A model generated the notes under the pieces. That model was not told where the DNA came from and searched no databases. It was given only the letters and a program-made list of their open reading frames with translations. DNA of 30,299 nt from JBJXHG01 sp046160865. GTDB lineage: Bacteria > Planctomycetota > UBA1135 > GCA-002686595. Within the stretch, counting starts at the first letter, position 1. Each line of letters begins with the position of its first letter. Of the stretch, positions 7,819-17,518 are shown piece by piece. The stretch covers positions 1 through 30,299 of the forward strand of contig JBJXHG010000139.1 of NCBI GenBank assembly GCA_046160865.1, in the 5' to 3' direction. The position numbers and the translations under genes are program-made.

Positions 7819-8820
7819 TCAGATGCCGTAGCGCACACGCGCGTTCTCGACGATGTGTGCGATCAGTTCGGGATAAGCGAGCCCGGCGCGTGCCGCGAGG
7901 ATCACGATGTCGCCGGTGATCGGGTTGAGGCCGGGCAGAGGGTTCACCTCGAGGAAGCGCGGCTCGCCGGCAGCGTCGAGCCGCACGTCGACACGCGCGA
8001 TGTCGCGGCAGCCGAGTGCGCGGTAGGCCGCGAGCGCGACGTCCTCGACGGCGCGGATCGTACGCGCAGGCACGCGCGGCGGCACGTGGTACTCGACCTC
8101 CGTCTCCCAATTGCGCTTGACCTCGAGCGAGTACACGAACTCGTCGACGCGCGCGCGCTTCGGCGCGATCTCCATCGCCGCGATCGTGCGCGCGGAGGTG
8201 CCTTCGCCGAGCAGTCCGACCGTGAACTCGATGCCCGTGCAGAACTCTTCGACGAGGACGGGCTGCCGGTAATCGCCCGCGAGGCGCGCGACCTCTGCGC
8301 GCAGCGCCGGTAGGTCGCCCACGCGCGAGTGCTTGCGCACGCCGATACTCGAACCTTCGAAGAGCGGCTTCGCGATCAGCGGGAAGCGCAAGGCCAAGTC
8401 TTCCGCTTGCGCGGCCGACGCGACGACGGCGAAGCGCGGCGTGCCGACGCCGGCCGCCTCGACCACGCGCTTCGCCATCGCTTTGTCGAGAGTCAGCGCG
8501 GCTGTCAGCGGGTCGCTGTGCGTGACCGGAATGCCGAGCATCTCGCACACGCTCGGCACGTGTGCTTCGCGCGAGCGCGTGCCGCAACCTTCCGCAAGGT
8601 TGAAGACGAGCTGCGGGGGCCGCTCGAGCACGTGCTCGAGGAAGCGCCGTCCTCCGCCGAGCCGGCGTGGACGGTGGCCGGCTTCGACGAGCGCGCCTAC
8701 GATCGCGTCGACGGTCGCGTCGGAGTCGTACTCCTCGAGGCGGTCGTCGGGACCGTCCTCGCGCTCGTGGAAGTCCGAGCGCAAGTCGAACGCGAGGCCG
8801 ATGTCGAGGCCGCGGAGCAT
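7819..8820 (-). CDS. ATP-grasp ligase, D-alanine--D-alanine ligase-like
   Basis: A 333-residue ATP-grasp enzyme that would form an amide bond between a carboxylate and an amine through an acyl-phosphate. Visible motifs are FNLAEG in the N-terminal domain, the nucleotide-binding PLIAKPLFEGSSIGV, the adenine-region VEEFCTGIEFTVG, and the Mg-binding ARVDVRLD ... FLEVNPLPGL. These match the Ddl family at its normal length. It starts 14 bases after the aminomutase stop, so the two are co-transcribed. Because it sits in an amino-acid-modifying operon away from any cell-wall genes, it is probably a dedicated ligase acting on an unusual amino acid and not the housekeeping Ddl; this is inference. Confidence 0.85.
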   Translation of the reverse strand: MLRGLDIGLAFDLRSDFHEREDGPDDRLEEYDSDATVDAIVGALVEAGHRPRRLGGGRRFLEHVLERPPQLVFNLAEGCGTRSREAHVPSVCEMLGIPVTHSDPLTAALTLDKAMAKRVVEAAGVGTPRFAVVASAAQAEDLALRFPLIAKPLFEGSSIGVRKHSRVGDLPALRAEVARLAGDYRQPVLVEEFCTGIEFTVGLLGEGTSARTIAAMEIAPKRARVDEFVYSLEVKRNWETEVEYHVPPRVPARTIRAVEDVALAAYRALGCRDIARVDVRLDAAGEPRFLEVNPLPGLNPITGDIVILAARAGLAYPELIAHIVENARVRYGI

Positions 8821-8834
8821 GGCGGTCTCCGTGC

Positions 8835-10601
<1,767 letters not shown>

Positions 10602-10784
10602 GGGTGTCGTGAGGGCGCGTGTTCTACTGCGCTTGCGCGAGTCTCGAAAGCGTGGATCGCGAACTTTTCGCGGCGTGTACACGGCTCGCGTGTGCGTCGG
10701 AAATCACCGGGGTCGGCTGCATGTTCGTCGATGGCTTCGTGGATAACGTGTGAACATCCGTGGAGAAGGGATTCCAAGAGCAAG

Positions 10785-10814
10785 CCCGTGAAAGCAGATG
10801 CCTGCTTCCACGGG
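10785..10814 (-). terminator. Hairpin downstream of the 42-residue small gene
   Basis: CCCGTG and AAGCA pair with TGCTT and CACGGG (10785-10796 with 10803-10814), 11 pairs with one A-C mismatch and a 6-base loop. On the minus strand it follows the stop of the small gene at 10839 by 24 bases and is succeeded by a modestly T-rich CTTGCTCTTGG. It is a plausible terminator separating that gene from kamA. Confidence 0.5.
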
Positions 10815-10838
10815 CACGTGTCATGGACCCCCCGATGC

Positions 10839-10967
10839 CTACTTCGGTTTCGGCGGCGCCGGCTTCGTCGTCGGCGTCGTCGCACTCGGACGCGCAGTGG
10901 GCGCGCCCGGCGTGCTCGTCGGTGTCGGTTTGCTCGTCTGTGAAGGGTTGGGTTTGGAGTTCGACAT
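10839..10967 (-). CDS. Small Pro/Thr/Lys-rich protein (42 residues)
   Basis: A 42-residue reading frame, MSNSKPNPSQTSKP to the C-terminal PAPPKPK, made almost entirely of Pro, Thr, Ser, Ala and Lys. It is predicted to be disordered and basic, with no membrane segment. Evidence for expression is a good ribosome site (GAGGAA, 7 bases before the ATG), a G/C-rich third codon position like that of its neighbours, a hairpin just upstream (10981-11003) and a terminator-like hairpin after the stop (10785-10814). It lies upstream of kamA on the same strand. No family is recognised; it could be a nucleic-acid-associated or linker-like peptide, or a chance frame. Confidence 0.5.
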   Translation of the reverse strand: MSNSKPNPSQTSKPTPTSTPGAPTARPSATTPTTKPAPPKPK

Positions 10968-10980
10968 CGTTCATTCCTCG

Positions 10981-11003
10981 CCCCGGCGTGCTTCGCGCCG
11001 GGG
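10981..11003 (-). other. Leader hairpin immediately before the small gene's ribosome site
   Basis: CCCCGGCG (10981-10988) pairs with CGCCGGGG (10996-11003), an 8-bp stem with a 7-base loop. Read on the minus strand it ends 1 base before CGAGGAA, the likely ribosome site of the 42-residue gene. It could be a 5' stabilising structure or the end of an upstream transcript. Confidence 0.5.
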
Positions 11004-11254
11004 CTCGTCGGCTTCCTGCGCGCGAGACGCGCCCGGAGTCGAGCGCGCTAAGGCAATGCGCGTACCAGCCGCCGCGGTCCCACATGTAGGTTGTCCAAGC
11101 CCGCCGACCACAACCACTTGAGCAGTTGCGGCGGACGGCGCGCTCCGCGGGCTGGATTCCGATCGGAGCTTCGGCATCCTTTTTCATCGGACGTCGAGGC
11201 TCCGGTTCCGATCGGTTCGGTGGCCGCGGCTCCGATGTCTAGAGGGATCCCGCC

Positions 11255-12700
11255 ATGCTCGTTCGTGTCCTGCTCGCCATCGACGACGCGCGTCTCCGCG
11301 CGCGCTTGCGCCGCACGCTCGCCCAAAACGATGTCCTTGTGGAGAGTGTGGAGAACTCCGAACGCGTGTGGATGGAGCTCGCGCGCGCCGCGTGCGACAT
11401 GGTCGTCGTCAGCCGTGCGCTCGTGCCGGATCCGGTCGTCGAGAGCCTGCAGTCGTTCCGCAGCCTGCCCGAAGCTCCCGAGGTCGTGATCCTCGACGAG
11501 AACGATGACCCGGAGAATCGTGCGCGCTGGATGGCCGCCGGTTGCCACGCGGTGCTCGCGCCGAACCTGTCGACCACGGCGCTGCGCGACGTGATGCACG
11601 CGCTGCTCGGACGCCAGCGCAGCGCGGCGGCCACGAAGCTTTTCGCCGGGCGCTCGCTGACCGAGCCGCGCCTCTCGGACTTCATCACGTCCAGCGCGGC
11701 GATGCACACGTTCATGAGCCTCGTCAATCGCGTCGTCGCGTCGGACACTTCGCTCCTGATCCTCGGCGAGACCGGCGTCGGCAAGGAGCACCTGGCGCGC
11801 GCGATCTACGCCGAGAGCCCGCGCGCGAGCGGACCGTTCATCGCGGTCAACTGCGGGGCGCTGCCGGAAGCGCTGCTCGAGAGCGAGCTGTTCGGTCACG
11901 AACAAGGTGCGTTCACCGGCGCCACGCGCTCGCGGCGCGGGTGCTTCGAGCTCGCGCACCGCGGCGTGCTCTTCCTCGACGAGATCGGCGAGCTGCCGCA
12001 TCACTTGCAAGTGAAGCTGCTGCACGTGCTGCAACGCCGCGAGATCCAGCGTCTCGGCAGCGAGAGCGCGTTCAGCGTCGACGTGCGCGTCATCGCAGCC
12101 ACCAATCGCGACATCGAGGCCGAGGTGGAGGAGAAGCGCTTCCGCACGGATCTCTACTACCGGCTCAGTGTCGTGACGCTCGCGATCCCGCCGTTGCGCG
12201 ACCGCAGCGAGGACATCGCGGTGCTCGTCGACAGCTACCTCGACTATTTCCGCGGCCACATTCGTCGCAACGTCACGGGCATCACGCGCGAGGCGCTCGA
12301 CGCGCTGCGCCGCTACGACTGGCCCGGCAACGTGCGCGAGCTCGTCAACATCATCGAGCGCGCGATGCTGCTCTCCACCGGCGAGGACATCCAGCTCGAC
12401 GACTTGCCGGAATCGATCCGCAATCTCGGGCCGGCGTACGTGCCGCGCGTGATTCCGGCCGGCGCGGTGCCGGGGCCCGACGCGCTCGCGCCGGCGCTAC
12501 TTCGCAAACCGCTGCGCCAAGCGCGCGAAGCCGTGCTCGCGGATTTCGAGATGAACTATCTCGTCGGACTCTTGCGCGAGACGAACGGCAAGATCGGCGA
12601 GACCGCGCGACGCGCGGGGATCGAACCGCGCTCCTTGTTCGACAAGATGAAGAGGTTCGGGTTGAAGAAGGAAGACTTCCGCGCGGCGAAGGCGGAGTGA
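11255..12700 (+). CDS. Sigma-54-dependent activator (NtrC family) with degenerate receiver
   Basis: A 481-residue enhancer-binding protein. Residues 1-120 have the receiver fold with the acidic pair D10-D11, but the phospho-acceptor site reads VVVSRALVPD (Ser53 in place of Asp) and the switch-Lys site reads LAPN (Ala102). The AAA+ domain (about 143-375) is intact: Walker A GETGVGKE (171-178), the sigma-54 contact loop GAFTGA (218-223), Walker B VLFLDEIGEL (237-246) and WPGNVREL. A Fis-type helix-turn-helix lies near residues 440-475. It should open sigma-54 promoters, but not by classical aspartate phosphorylation. No histidine kinase gene is adjacent. Ribosome site AGAGGGA lies about 8 bases upstream. 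Its last ~25 codons recur in degenerate form at 14550-14624. Confidence 0.92.
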   Translation: MLVRVLLAIDDARLRARLRRTLAQNDVLVESVENSERVWMELARAACDMVVVSRALVPDPVVESLQSFRSLPEAPEVVILDENDDPENRARWMAAGCHAVLAPNLSTTALRDVMHALLGRQRSAAATKLFAGRSLTEPRLSDFITSSAAMHTFMSLVNRVVASDTSLLILGETGVGKEHLARAIYAESPRASGPFIAVNCGALPEALLESELFGHEQGAFTGATRSRRGCFELAHRGVLFLDEIGELPHHLQVKLLHVLQRREIQRLGSESAFSVDVRVIAATNRDIEAEVEEKRFRTDLYYRLSVVTLAIPPLRDRSEDIAVLVDSYLDYFRGHIRRNVTGITREALDALRRYDWPGNVRELVNIIERAMLLSTGEDIQLDDLPESIRNLGPAYVPRVIPAGAVPGPDALAPALLRKPLRQAREAVLADFEMNYLVGLLRETNGKIGETARRAGIEPRSLFDKMKRFGLKKEDFRAAKAE

Positions 12701-12732
12701 GGCCGCATGTCACCCCGTCATGCGTTGCCGGG

Positions 12733-13680
12733 CTACTGTGTCGTATACGTCGTGAAGTCCGAGAGCCAGACTTGACCGGAGTAACCCTCGGTCGCGTATT
12801 GAATGTTGCTCAGCGCCTTCTTGCTCTCGAACATGCCGTCGTTGTCGGCATCGAACAGCATGCCACTGAAGATCTTGCCTTGATTGTTCTGTCCGCGGAG
12901 AATGTGCACGCGGCCCTCCATGTAGTGCTGCTTGCAGTGCATGCTCCTTGCAATCTCGATCATCGACCAATCCGATGTGCCATACAGTAGAGTTGGCATG
13001 ACGCTGCCATGGAGTGGCACGCGATAAAGTGCCTTTGGTGTAGCGCCAAGCACGAGCAAGAATCGGCCCTGCGGATCCGGAGAGATGTCCCAAACGCAGT
13101 TGGGCCCGAATGCATCGCCACGATAGAGTTCCACGCGCTCTTGACGCGGAATGAGCAGACGGGTTTCGATGGGCGTAGTCGTTCCACCAGTAACCCCGCC
13201 ACCTGCACCGGGGATGGGAGTCGCGGGTGTTCCAATTGCCTGTGGTGCAGGCTCAATGTGAAAGAATCGACCTCCTGGATGTGGATCCAAGACCCAACGC
13301 TCCAGGATCGTCTCGAGCGACCTTCCCCTGCCGGCAATGTAGAGTTCGTCTGCCTGCCGACCGGCAACCGCGTAAACGTCGTAGGCCGTGTCAAAGTAGT
13401 ACTGAACCTTCTCCCAAGTGCCTTGTGGCGTGCGCTCTCGGTTGATGACGTGGATCCACTTCTTTCCCGGCAACCAGAACACTTCCTGGATGAAGTCGTC
13501 GGTGTGGACGACGGCTCGTGCCGCTCGGTCGCCGGTAGGCACCTGCGTGGGGTCGGAATTCAAGTGTGACGACTGGCTGGCCGCGGCTCCAGCATCCGCC
13601 TCGGATCGATGTCTTTTGATGAAGAAGACGCCACCTATTGTTGCGCCGGTAACTAGGATTATCAAAGCGAGCTTGTACAT
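12733..13680 (-). CDS. Membrane-anchored protein of the duplicated cassette (copy 1, gene B)
   Basis: A 315-residue protein of no recognised family. MYK is followed by one hydrophobic segment (about residues 4-21) and a short basic stretch, so it is probably anchored with the rest outside the cytoplasm. The extracytoplasmic part includes QEVFWLPGKKWIHVINRE, a segment DVYAVAGRQADELYIAGRG, and a late DADNDGMFESKKALS that resembles a Ca-binding loop. Its paralog at 29920-30299 shares the QEVF...VINR...TP.G.W..V.Y.F and DE(L/F)Y(I/V)AGR blocks. It starts 14 bases after gene A ends, so the two are co-transcribed. Base composition is lower than the neighbours: the line 13621-13680 has 28 G+C of 60. 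Confidence 0.75.
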   Translation of the reverse strand: MYKLALIILVTGATIGGVFFIKRHRSEADAGAAASQSSHLNSDPTQVPTGDRAARAVVHTDDFIQEVFWLPGKKWIHVINRERTPQGTWEKVQYYFDTAYDVYAVAGRQADELYIAGRGRSLETILERWVLDPHPGGRFFHIEPAPQAIGTPATPIPGAGGGVTGGTTTPIETRLLIPRQERVELYRGDAFGPNCVWDISPDPQGRFLLVLGATPKALYRVPLHGSVMPTLLYGTSDWSMIEIARSMHCKQHYMEGRVHILRGQNNQGKIFSGMLFDADNDGMFESKKALSNIQYATEGYSGQVWLSDFTTYTTQ

Positions 13681-13694
13681 GATTGGATGACCTG

Positions 13695-14471
13695 CTAAGG
13701 GCAATATGGGCAGTCGGGAATGACTTCGTTGTTTGGGTAGTCGCTTGAACAGCCCGATGGAGGCGGAGGTATCACCAGATCGGGGCATGATGGCGATGGT
13801 GCGTAGGCCGGAGAGCTGCAAAGGCAGTCCTTCGCGGCTGCGGCACCGTTTCGAGTGTTCGTTTTGTCGCGCTGCTCGTCTCCGCCTGCGCAGACACCTG
13901 CTCGCGTCGCTTCGAGTGCCGCGATCTCGTCGACGGGCAAGGGAGATTCCGCCCTGAGCGCATAAATCGCGTCTCCTATCTCGTCTGCCTTGTCGCACGC
14001 ATATTTGGCCGCGTCGGTTCGGATCGCTATGTGCTGGCAGCTATCGAACGCGTTATTGTCTGGGGCATCAGAATCCGACAAGCACTTATGGGAGAGCTCA
14101 TGACGGATGTGCACCGACAAAAGACCCTGGCCGAGTGGCGAATTGAAGTCGACTCCGGGATGACTCGTGTGATACGTGCGGCGCAGAGTGACAGGATACA
14201 CGGTGATGGTGTCGTCCCAAACTAGGCCACCTTCCCAGAACATCGAATTATTGATTGATCTAGGGTCGTCGTCGTACTCAAAATCCACGTCGTTCGGTTC
14301 AATGCCGCCATTCGCCATTAGTGCGGCGGCGGCCAAAGTCGCGGTGGAGACAGTGGGTGGTGGTGAGATGCATGCAGTGCATTGAGCTCTGATCGACGAG
14401 GTCAACCCTAGCACGCAAAGCATGATCGTTCCAACGCGAGCGCATCGTATGGAATGAGTGGTGGCGAGCAT
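13695..14471 (-). CDS. Secreted HExxH zincin-like protein of the duplicated cassette (copy 1, gene A)
   Basis: A 258-residue exported protein. A signal peptide covers about residues 1-29, and the mature chain starts near QCTACISPPP. Residues 124-128 read HELSH, followed by KC, a zinc-metallopeptidase-type HExxH. A conserved CQHIA block, several paired Cys, and a C-terminal GCSSDYP...CPYCP follow. A paralog at 29129-29929 has HEFGH at the same residue numbers. No named peptidase family was recognised and the third metal ligand is not identified, so catalytic activity is inference. It is followed by gene B. Ribosome site GGAGAA lies ahead of the ATG, and a hairpin (14494-14515) is in the leader. 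G+C is low (28 of 60 in 14221-14280). Confidence 0.78.
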   Translation of the reverse strand: MLATTHSIRCARVGTIMLCVLGLTSSIRAQCTACISPPPTVSTATLAAAALMANGGIEPNDVDFEYDDDPRSINNSMFWEGGLVWDDTITVYPVTLRRTYHTSHPGVDFNSPLGQGLLSVHIRHELSHKCLSDSDAPDNNAFDSCQHIAIRTDAAKYACDKADEIGDAIYALRAESPLPVDEIAALEATRAGVCAGGDEQRDKTNTRNGAAAAKDCLCSSPAYAPSPSCPDLVIPPPPSGCSSDYPNNEVIPDCPYCP

Positions 14472-14493
14472 GAGCAGTTCTCCGTGGAAATGA

Positions 14494-14515
14494 CGTGGAC
14501 GCGTCTGCGTCCACG
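14494..14515 (-). promoter_or_regulatory. Leader inverted repeat and possible -35 of cassette copy 1
   Basis: CGTGGACGC and GCGTCCACG (14494-14502 with 14507-14515) form a 9-bp stem with a 4-base loop, 22 bases before the gene A start. A consensus TTGACA lies upstream on the minus strand (14547-14542), but the expected -10 position is poor (AGGCTT), so promoter assignment is tentative. An operator or leader structure is possible. Confidence 0.35.
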
Positions 14516-14549
14516 CGCAAGCCTCACGGGAACGAGGGTGTTGTCAAGA

Positions 14550-14624
14550 GCCCTTCAGCTATTCGATGAGATGACGCGATTCCGGCTGAAGAAGGAGAGC
14601 TTCCGGGCAGCGAAGACGGAGTGA
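14550..14624 (+). pseudogene. Remnant 3' end of a sigma-54 activator gene
   Basis: In frame this reads ALQLFDEMTRFRLKKESFR and ends AAKTE-stop. The last 20 codons of the intact activator (ending at 12700) read LFDKMKRFGLKKEDFRAAKA and E-stop. At the DNA level 14562-14628 matches 12638-12704 at 53 of 67 positions with no gap, including bases just past the stop. No upstream part of the gene is present. It marks either a second activator gene destroyed by arrival of the cassette, or a duplication made when the cassette inserted. Confidence 0.75.
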
Positions 14625-14628
14625 AGCC

Positions 14629-15951
14629 TCACGCCCTCGCCACGAGCCACCGCCACGGCCGGTACACGACTGCTCCAACGGCGATCACGCTGAGTCCGAT
14701 GCCCACTTGCCGCGCGTCGGCGCGCCACAGCGTCCCGATGACGAGCGTCGCAGCGAGCAGGAAGTACAGGATCGGCGCCATCGGATAGAGCGGGCTCTTG
14801 AACGGCCGCGGCAAGTCGGGCCGACGCTTGCGCAGCGTGAGTAGCGCGAGCGCCGCGAGCGCGTGGAAGATCCACTCGACGAATACGACCGAGTCGGCGA
14901 CGACTCCCGCTCGTGCCCAGAACCAGTAGGCGAGGCAGAGCACGAGCTGCACGCCGAGGGCGAGGATCGGCGCGCCGGTTCTCGAGTGCAGGTGCTCGAA
15001 GCGCTTGAAAAACAGGCCCTCCTTCGCCATCGCGACGTACAGCCACGGCGTCGCGATGATCGTCACGGTCACGACGCCGAGCGCCGATATGCCCATCGCC
15101 GCGCGCAGGATCTCGCCGCCGGTGCCGCCGAGCGTGCGGCGCGCCATCTCGTTCGCGAAGCCGACGTCGGCGCGCAGCCCGTCGACGCCGAGCACGCGCA
15201 GGTACGCCATGTTGATCGCGAGGTACACGACGACGACGCCGCCGACGCCGAGGATCACCGCGCGCGGCAGCGTCTTCTGCGGGTCCTTCACCTGCGGCGC
15301 GATGTAGCACAGGAGCTGCCAGCCTCCGCACGAGAAGAGCACCGGCAGCATGGCTTGCAGCATGCGCGAGCCGAGCTGATCGGGAATGGGCGCGTGCGCG
15401 ATCGCTCCCGGCGGCGGCCCGTCGAACACGAGCCAAGCGCCGGCGGCCATCGCGCCGATCGCCGCGAGCTTGATGAGCATGCACGCGTTCTGAAAGGTCG
15501 CGCCGGCCTTCACGCCGAGCATCGAGAGGCCCGTGATCGCGGCGAGCAGGATCGCGCCGGCGACTTGCGAACTTCCGCTCCCGCTCGGTCCGATGCCCGG
15601 CACGAGGCCGTGCAAGCTCGTGACGGCGATCGACATCATCACGGAGATCGCGCCGCTCGAGATCGCACACAGCACCACCCACGCGAACAGGAACGCGACG
15701 AAAGGTCCGAACGCTTCGCGCAGGAACACGTACCAGCCGCCGGCGTGCGGCAGCGACGCGCCAAGCTCCGCGAACGTGAGCGCGCCGTTGATCACGATCA
15801 GCCCGCCGAGCACCCAGGCGGCGAGGAAGAGCCCTGGATGCGGCAGCGCTTCGGCGACGGCGTGAGGGTTGAAGAAGATCCCGACGCCGACGACGCCGCC
15901 CATGACGATCATCGTCGCGTCGAACAAGTTGAGCCGCGGTGCGCTCGTCAC
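14629..15951 (-). CDS. APC-family amino-acid permease
   Basis: A 440-residue polytopic membrane protein with about twelve hydrophobic segments, of the amino acid-polyamine-organocation superfamily. The first helix holds the unwound substrate motif GGVVGVGIFFNP, helix 2-3 carries FAELGASLPHAGGWYVFLREAFGP, and FSCGGWQLLCYIAPQVKDPQKTLPRA follows helix 6 as in LAT/SteT-like exchangers. The frame is open far upstream, but the start is placed at the GTG at 15951, giving MTSAPRLNLFDATM just ahead of helix 1 and a family-typical length. It is divergent from the amidohydrolase at 16128. The transported amino acid cannot be told. The stop lies four bases beyond the activator-tail remnant. Confidence 0.87.
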   Translation of the reverse strand: MTSAPRLNLFDATMIVMGGVVGVGIFFNPHAVAEALPHPGLFLAAWVLGGLIVINGALTFAELGASLPHAGGWYVFLREAFGPFVAFLFAWVVLCAISSGAISVMMSIAVTSLHGLVPGIGPSGSGSSQVAGAILLAAITGLSMLGVKAGATFQNACMLIKLAAIGAMAAGAWLVFDGPPPGAIAHAPIPDQLGSRMLQAMLPVLFSCGGWQLLCYIAPQVKDPQKTLPRAVILGVGGVVVVYLAINMAYLRVLGVDGLRADVGFANEMARRTLGGTGGEILRAAMGISALGVVTVTIIATPWLYVAMAKEGLFFKRFEHLHSRTGAPILALGVQLVLCLAYWFWARAGVVADSVVFVEWIFHALAALALLTLRKRRPDLPRPFKSPLYPMAPILYFLLAATLVIGTLWRADARQVGIGLSVIAVGAVVYRPWRWLVARA

Positions 15952-16127
15952 GATGCGCGAGCATCGCCGCCGTGCACGCTCGGTGCAAGGCGCGCGCGAG
16001 CGGCCCGATCGCGTGCATGTGTGACGAGTGCCAGCAGCCGGCGCCCAACCAAGGGCGAGCCACCGGCGTCGCGCGGTGAGCCGCTTGCACGTGCCGGGTC
16101 GACCCGGCGTGATGGCGTGCTCGAGCC

Positions 16128-17429
16128 ATGCGACACCTGCATCGATCGATGGGAGACGGCGGTCGTCGCCGTGTGCGCGCAGGCCGCGTGCGTTGGCGTT
16201 GGATCGCCGTCGGCGCTCTGCTCGTCGTCGTCGCGCTGCCGCCGATCGGGCTCGCGCTCGCTCGGCGCTATTTCGGCGCGACGTCGTCGAAGTCGCCCGA
16301 TTCGTTTCGCACAGCGGCCAGCGAGGGTGCACGCGCGCTCGTCGATCGAGCGCTCGAGGGTCTCGATCCGCACAGGATCGCCGACTACCACGCACACGTC
16401 GCCGGTGTCGGCGCGGGCGGCTCCGGCTGCGAAGTGAGTCCGAAGATGCTCACGTGGCTGCACCCGCGGCAGCGCGTGCAGTTCCTCTTCTACATGGATG
16501 CGGGCGGCGTCAGCGATCTCGAGCGCGCGGACGAGCAATACGTCGCGCGCTTGCGCGACCTCGTGCTCGCGGTGCAGCCGCGCGCGCGACTCGGGTTGCT
16601 CGCGTTCGATCGCTGCTACACCCAGGACGGTGCGCGCGACGACGCGCACACCGCGATGCACGTGCCGAACGAGTACGTGCTGAAGCTCGTCGACGCGCAG
16701 CCGGATCTCTTTCGCTCGGTGATCTCGGTGCATCCGTACCGGAAGGATGCCGTCAGCGAGCTCGATCGCTGGGCCGCGCGCGGCGCGCGCGTCGTGAAGT
16801 GGCTGCCGAACGCGATGGGCATCGATCCTGCGGACCCGCGCTGCGACGCGTTCTACGATCGGTTGAAGCACTGGAACATGGCGCTGCTCACGCACGCGGG
16901 CGAAGAGCAAGCCGTCGATTCGGCGCACGGGCACGACTTCGGCAATCCGCTGCGGCTGCGTCGCGCGCTCGATCGCGGCGTGAAGGTGATCGTCGCGCAC
17001 TGCGCGACGCTTGGAGACTTCGAAGACAGCGAAGACCCTGCGCGCTCCAGCCGGCCGGCGTTCGAGCTCTTCCTGCGCTTGATGGACGATCCGCGCTACG
17101 AGGGGCTCGCCTTCGGCGAGATCTCGGCGATCTGCCAGAGCAATCGCGACAGCGCAAACGTGGCGACGTTGCTCGCGCGTAGCGATCTGCACGCGCGGCT
17201 CGTCAACGGCAGCGACTGGCCATTGCCTGCCATCGACGCAATCGTGTCGACGCGCGCGTTCGAGAGCGCGGGATTTCTCACGCGCCAGGAGCGCGAGGCG
17301 CTCGACGAGCTCTACGACTTCAATCCGTGGCTGTTCGACCTCGTGCTCAAGCGCACGCTGCACAATCCACAGACCGGCGCGCAGTTCTCGCCGCGCGTGT
17401 TCGAGGAGCACCCGCTGTTGCCGTTGTGA
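16128..17429 (+). CDS. Membrane-anchored amidohydrolase-family metal hydrolase
   Basis: A 433-residue protein. An Arg-rich N-terminus and one hydrophobic segment (about residues 24-45) suggest an anchored, extracytoplasmic enzyme. The TIM-barrel metal site of the amidohydrolase-2 type is visible: DYHAHVAG (H88, H90), a Lys in VVKWLPNAMGI, His in LLTHAGE, His in VIVAHCATLG and Asp in NGSDWPLP. Such enzymes cleave or decarboxylate ring or amide substrates; the substrate here is unknown. Start at 16128 or the in-frame ATG at 16149 are both possible. It is divergently arranged with the permease, so a functional link (hydrolysis outside, uptake of an amino acid) is conceivable but unproven. Confidence 0.8.
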   Translation: MRHLHRSMGDGGRRRVRAGRVRWRWIAVGALLVVVALPPIGLALARRYFGATSSKSPDSFRTAASEGARALVDRALEGLDPHRIADYHAHVAGVGAGGSGCEVSPKMLTWLHPRQRVQFLFYMDAGGVSDLERADEQYVARLRDLVLAVQPRARLGLLAFDRCYTQDGARDDAHTAMHVPNEYVLKLVDAQPDLFRSVISVHPYRKDAVSELDRWAARGARVVKWLPNAMGIDPADPRCDAFYDRLKHWNMALLTHAGEEQAVDSAHGHDFGNPLRLRRALDRGVKVIVAHCATLGDFEDSEDPARSSRPAFELFLRLMDDPRYEGLAFGEISAICQSNRDSANVATLLARSDLHARLVNGSDWPLPAIDAIVSTRAFESAGFLTRQEREALDELYDFNPWLFDLVLKRTLHNPQTGAQFSPRVFEEHPLLPL

Positions 17430-17518
17430 CGGCCCTAGATCCTTGTGTCCGATCCGCGCGCTTCGCTTGAATAGCCTTCTCCAGTCCGAGTAACCCCGCG
17501 CCGCTCGCCATCACGACC

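Noticed and set aside
10738..10746. Single DnaA-box-like nonamer (CGTGGATAA)
   Set aside because: Only one copy, no cluster and no replication genes nearby.
11004..11254. Possible third copy of the dispersed repeat, or a minus-strand gene
   Set aside because: Only short matches such as GGAATCCAGCC-like blocks; no continuous alignment and no convincing protein.
14521..16395. Longer N-terminus for the permease, or other frames over it
   Set aside because: The upstream part is Arg-rich with no membrane pattern and runs into the divergent amidohydrolase gene.
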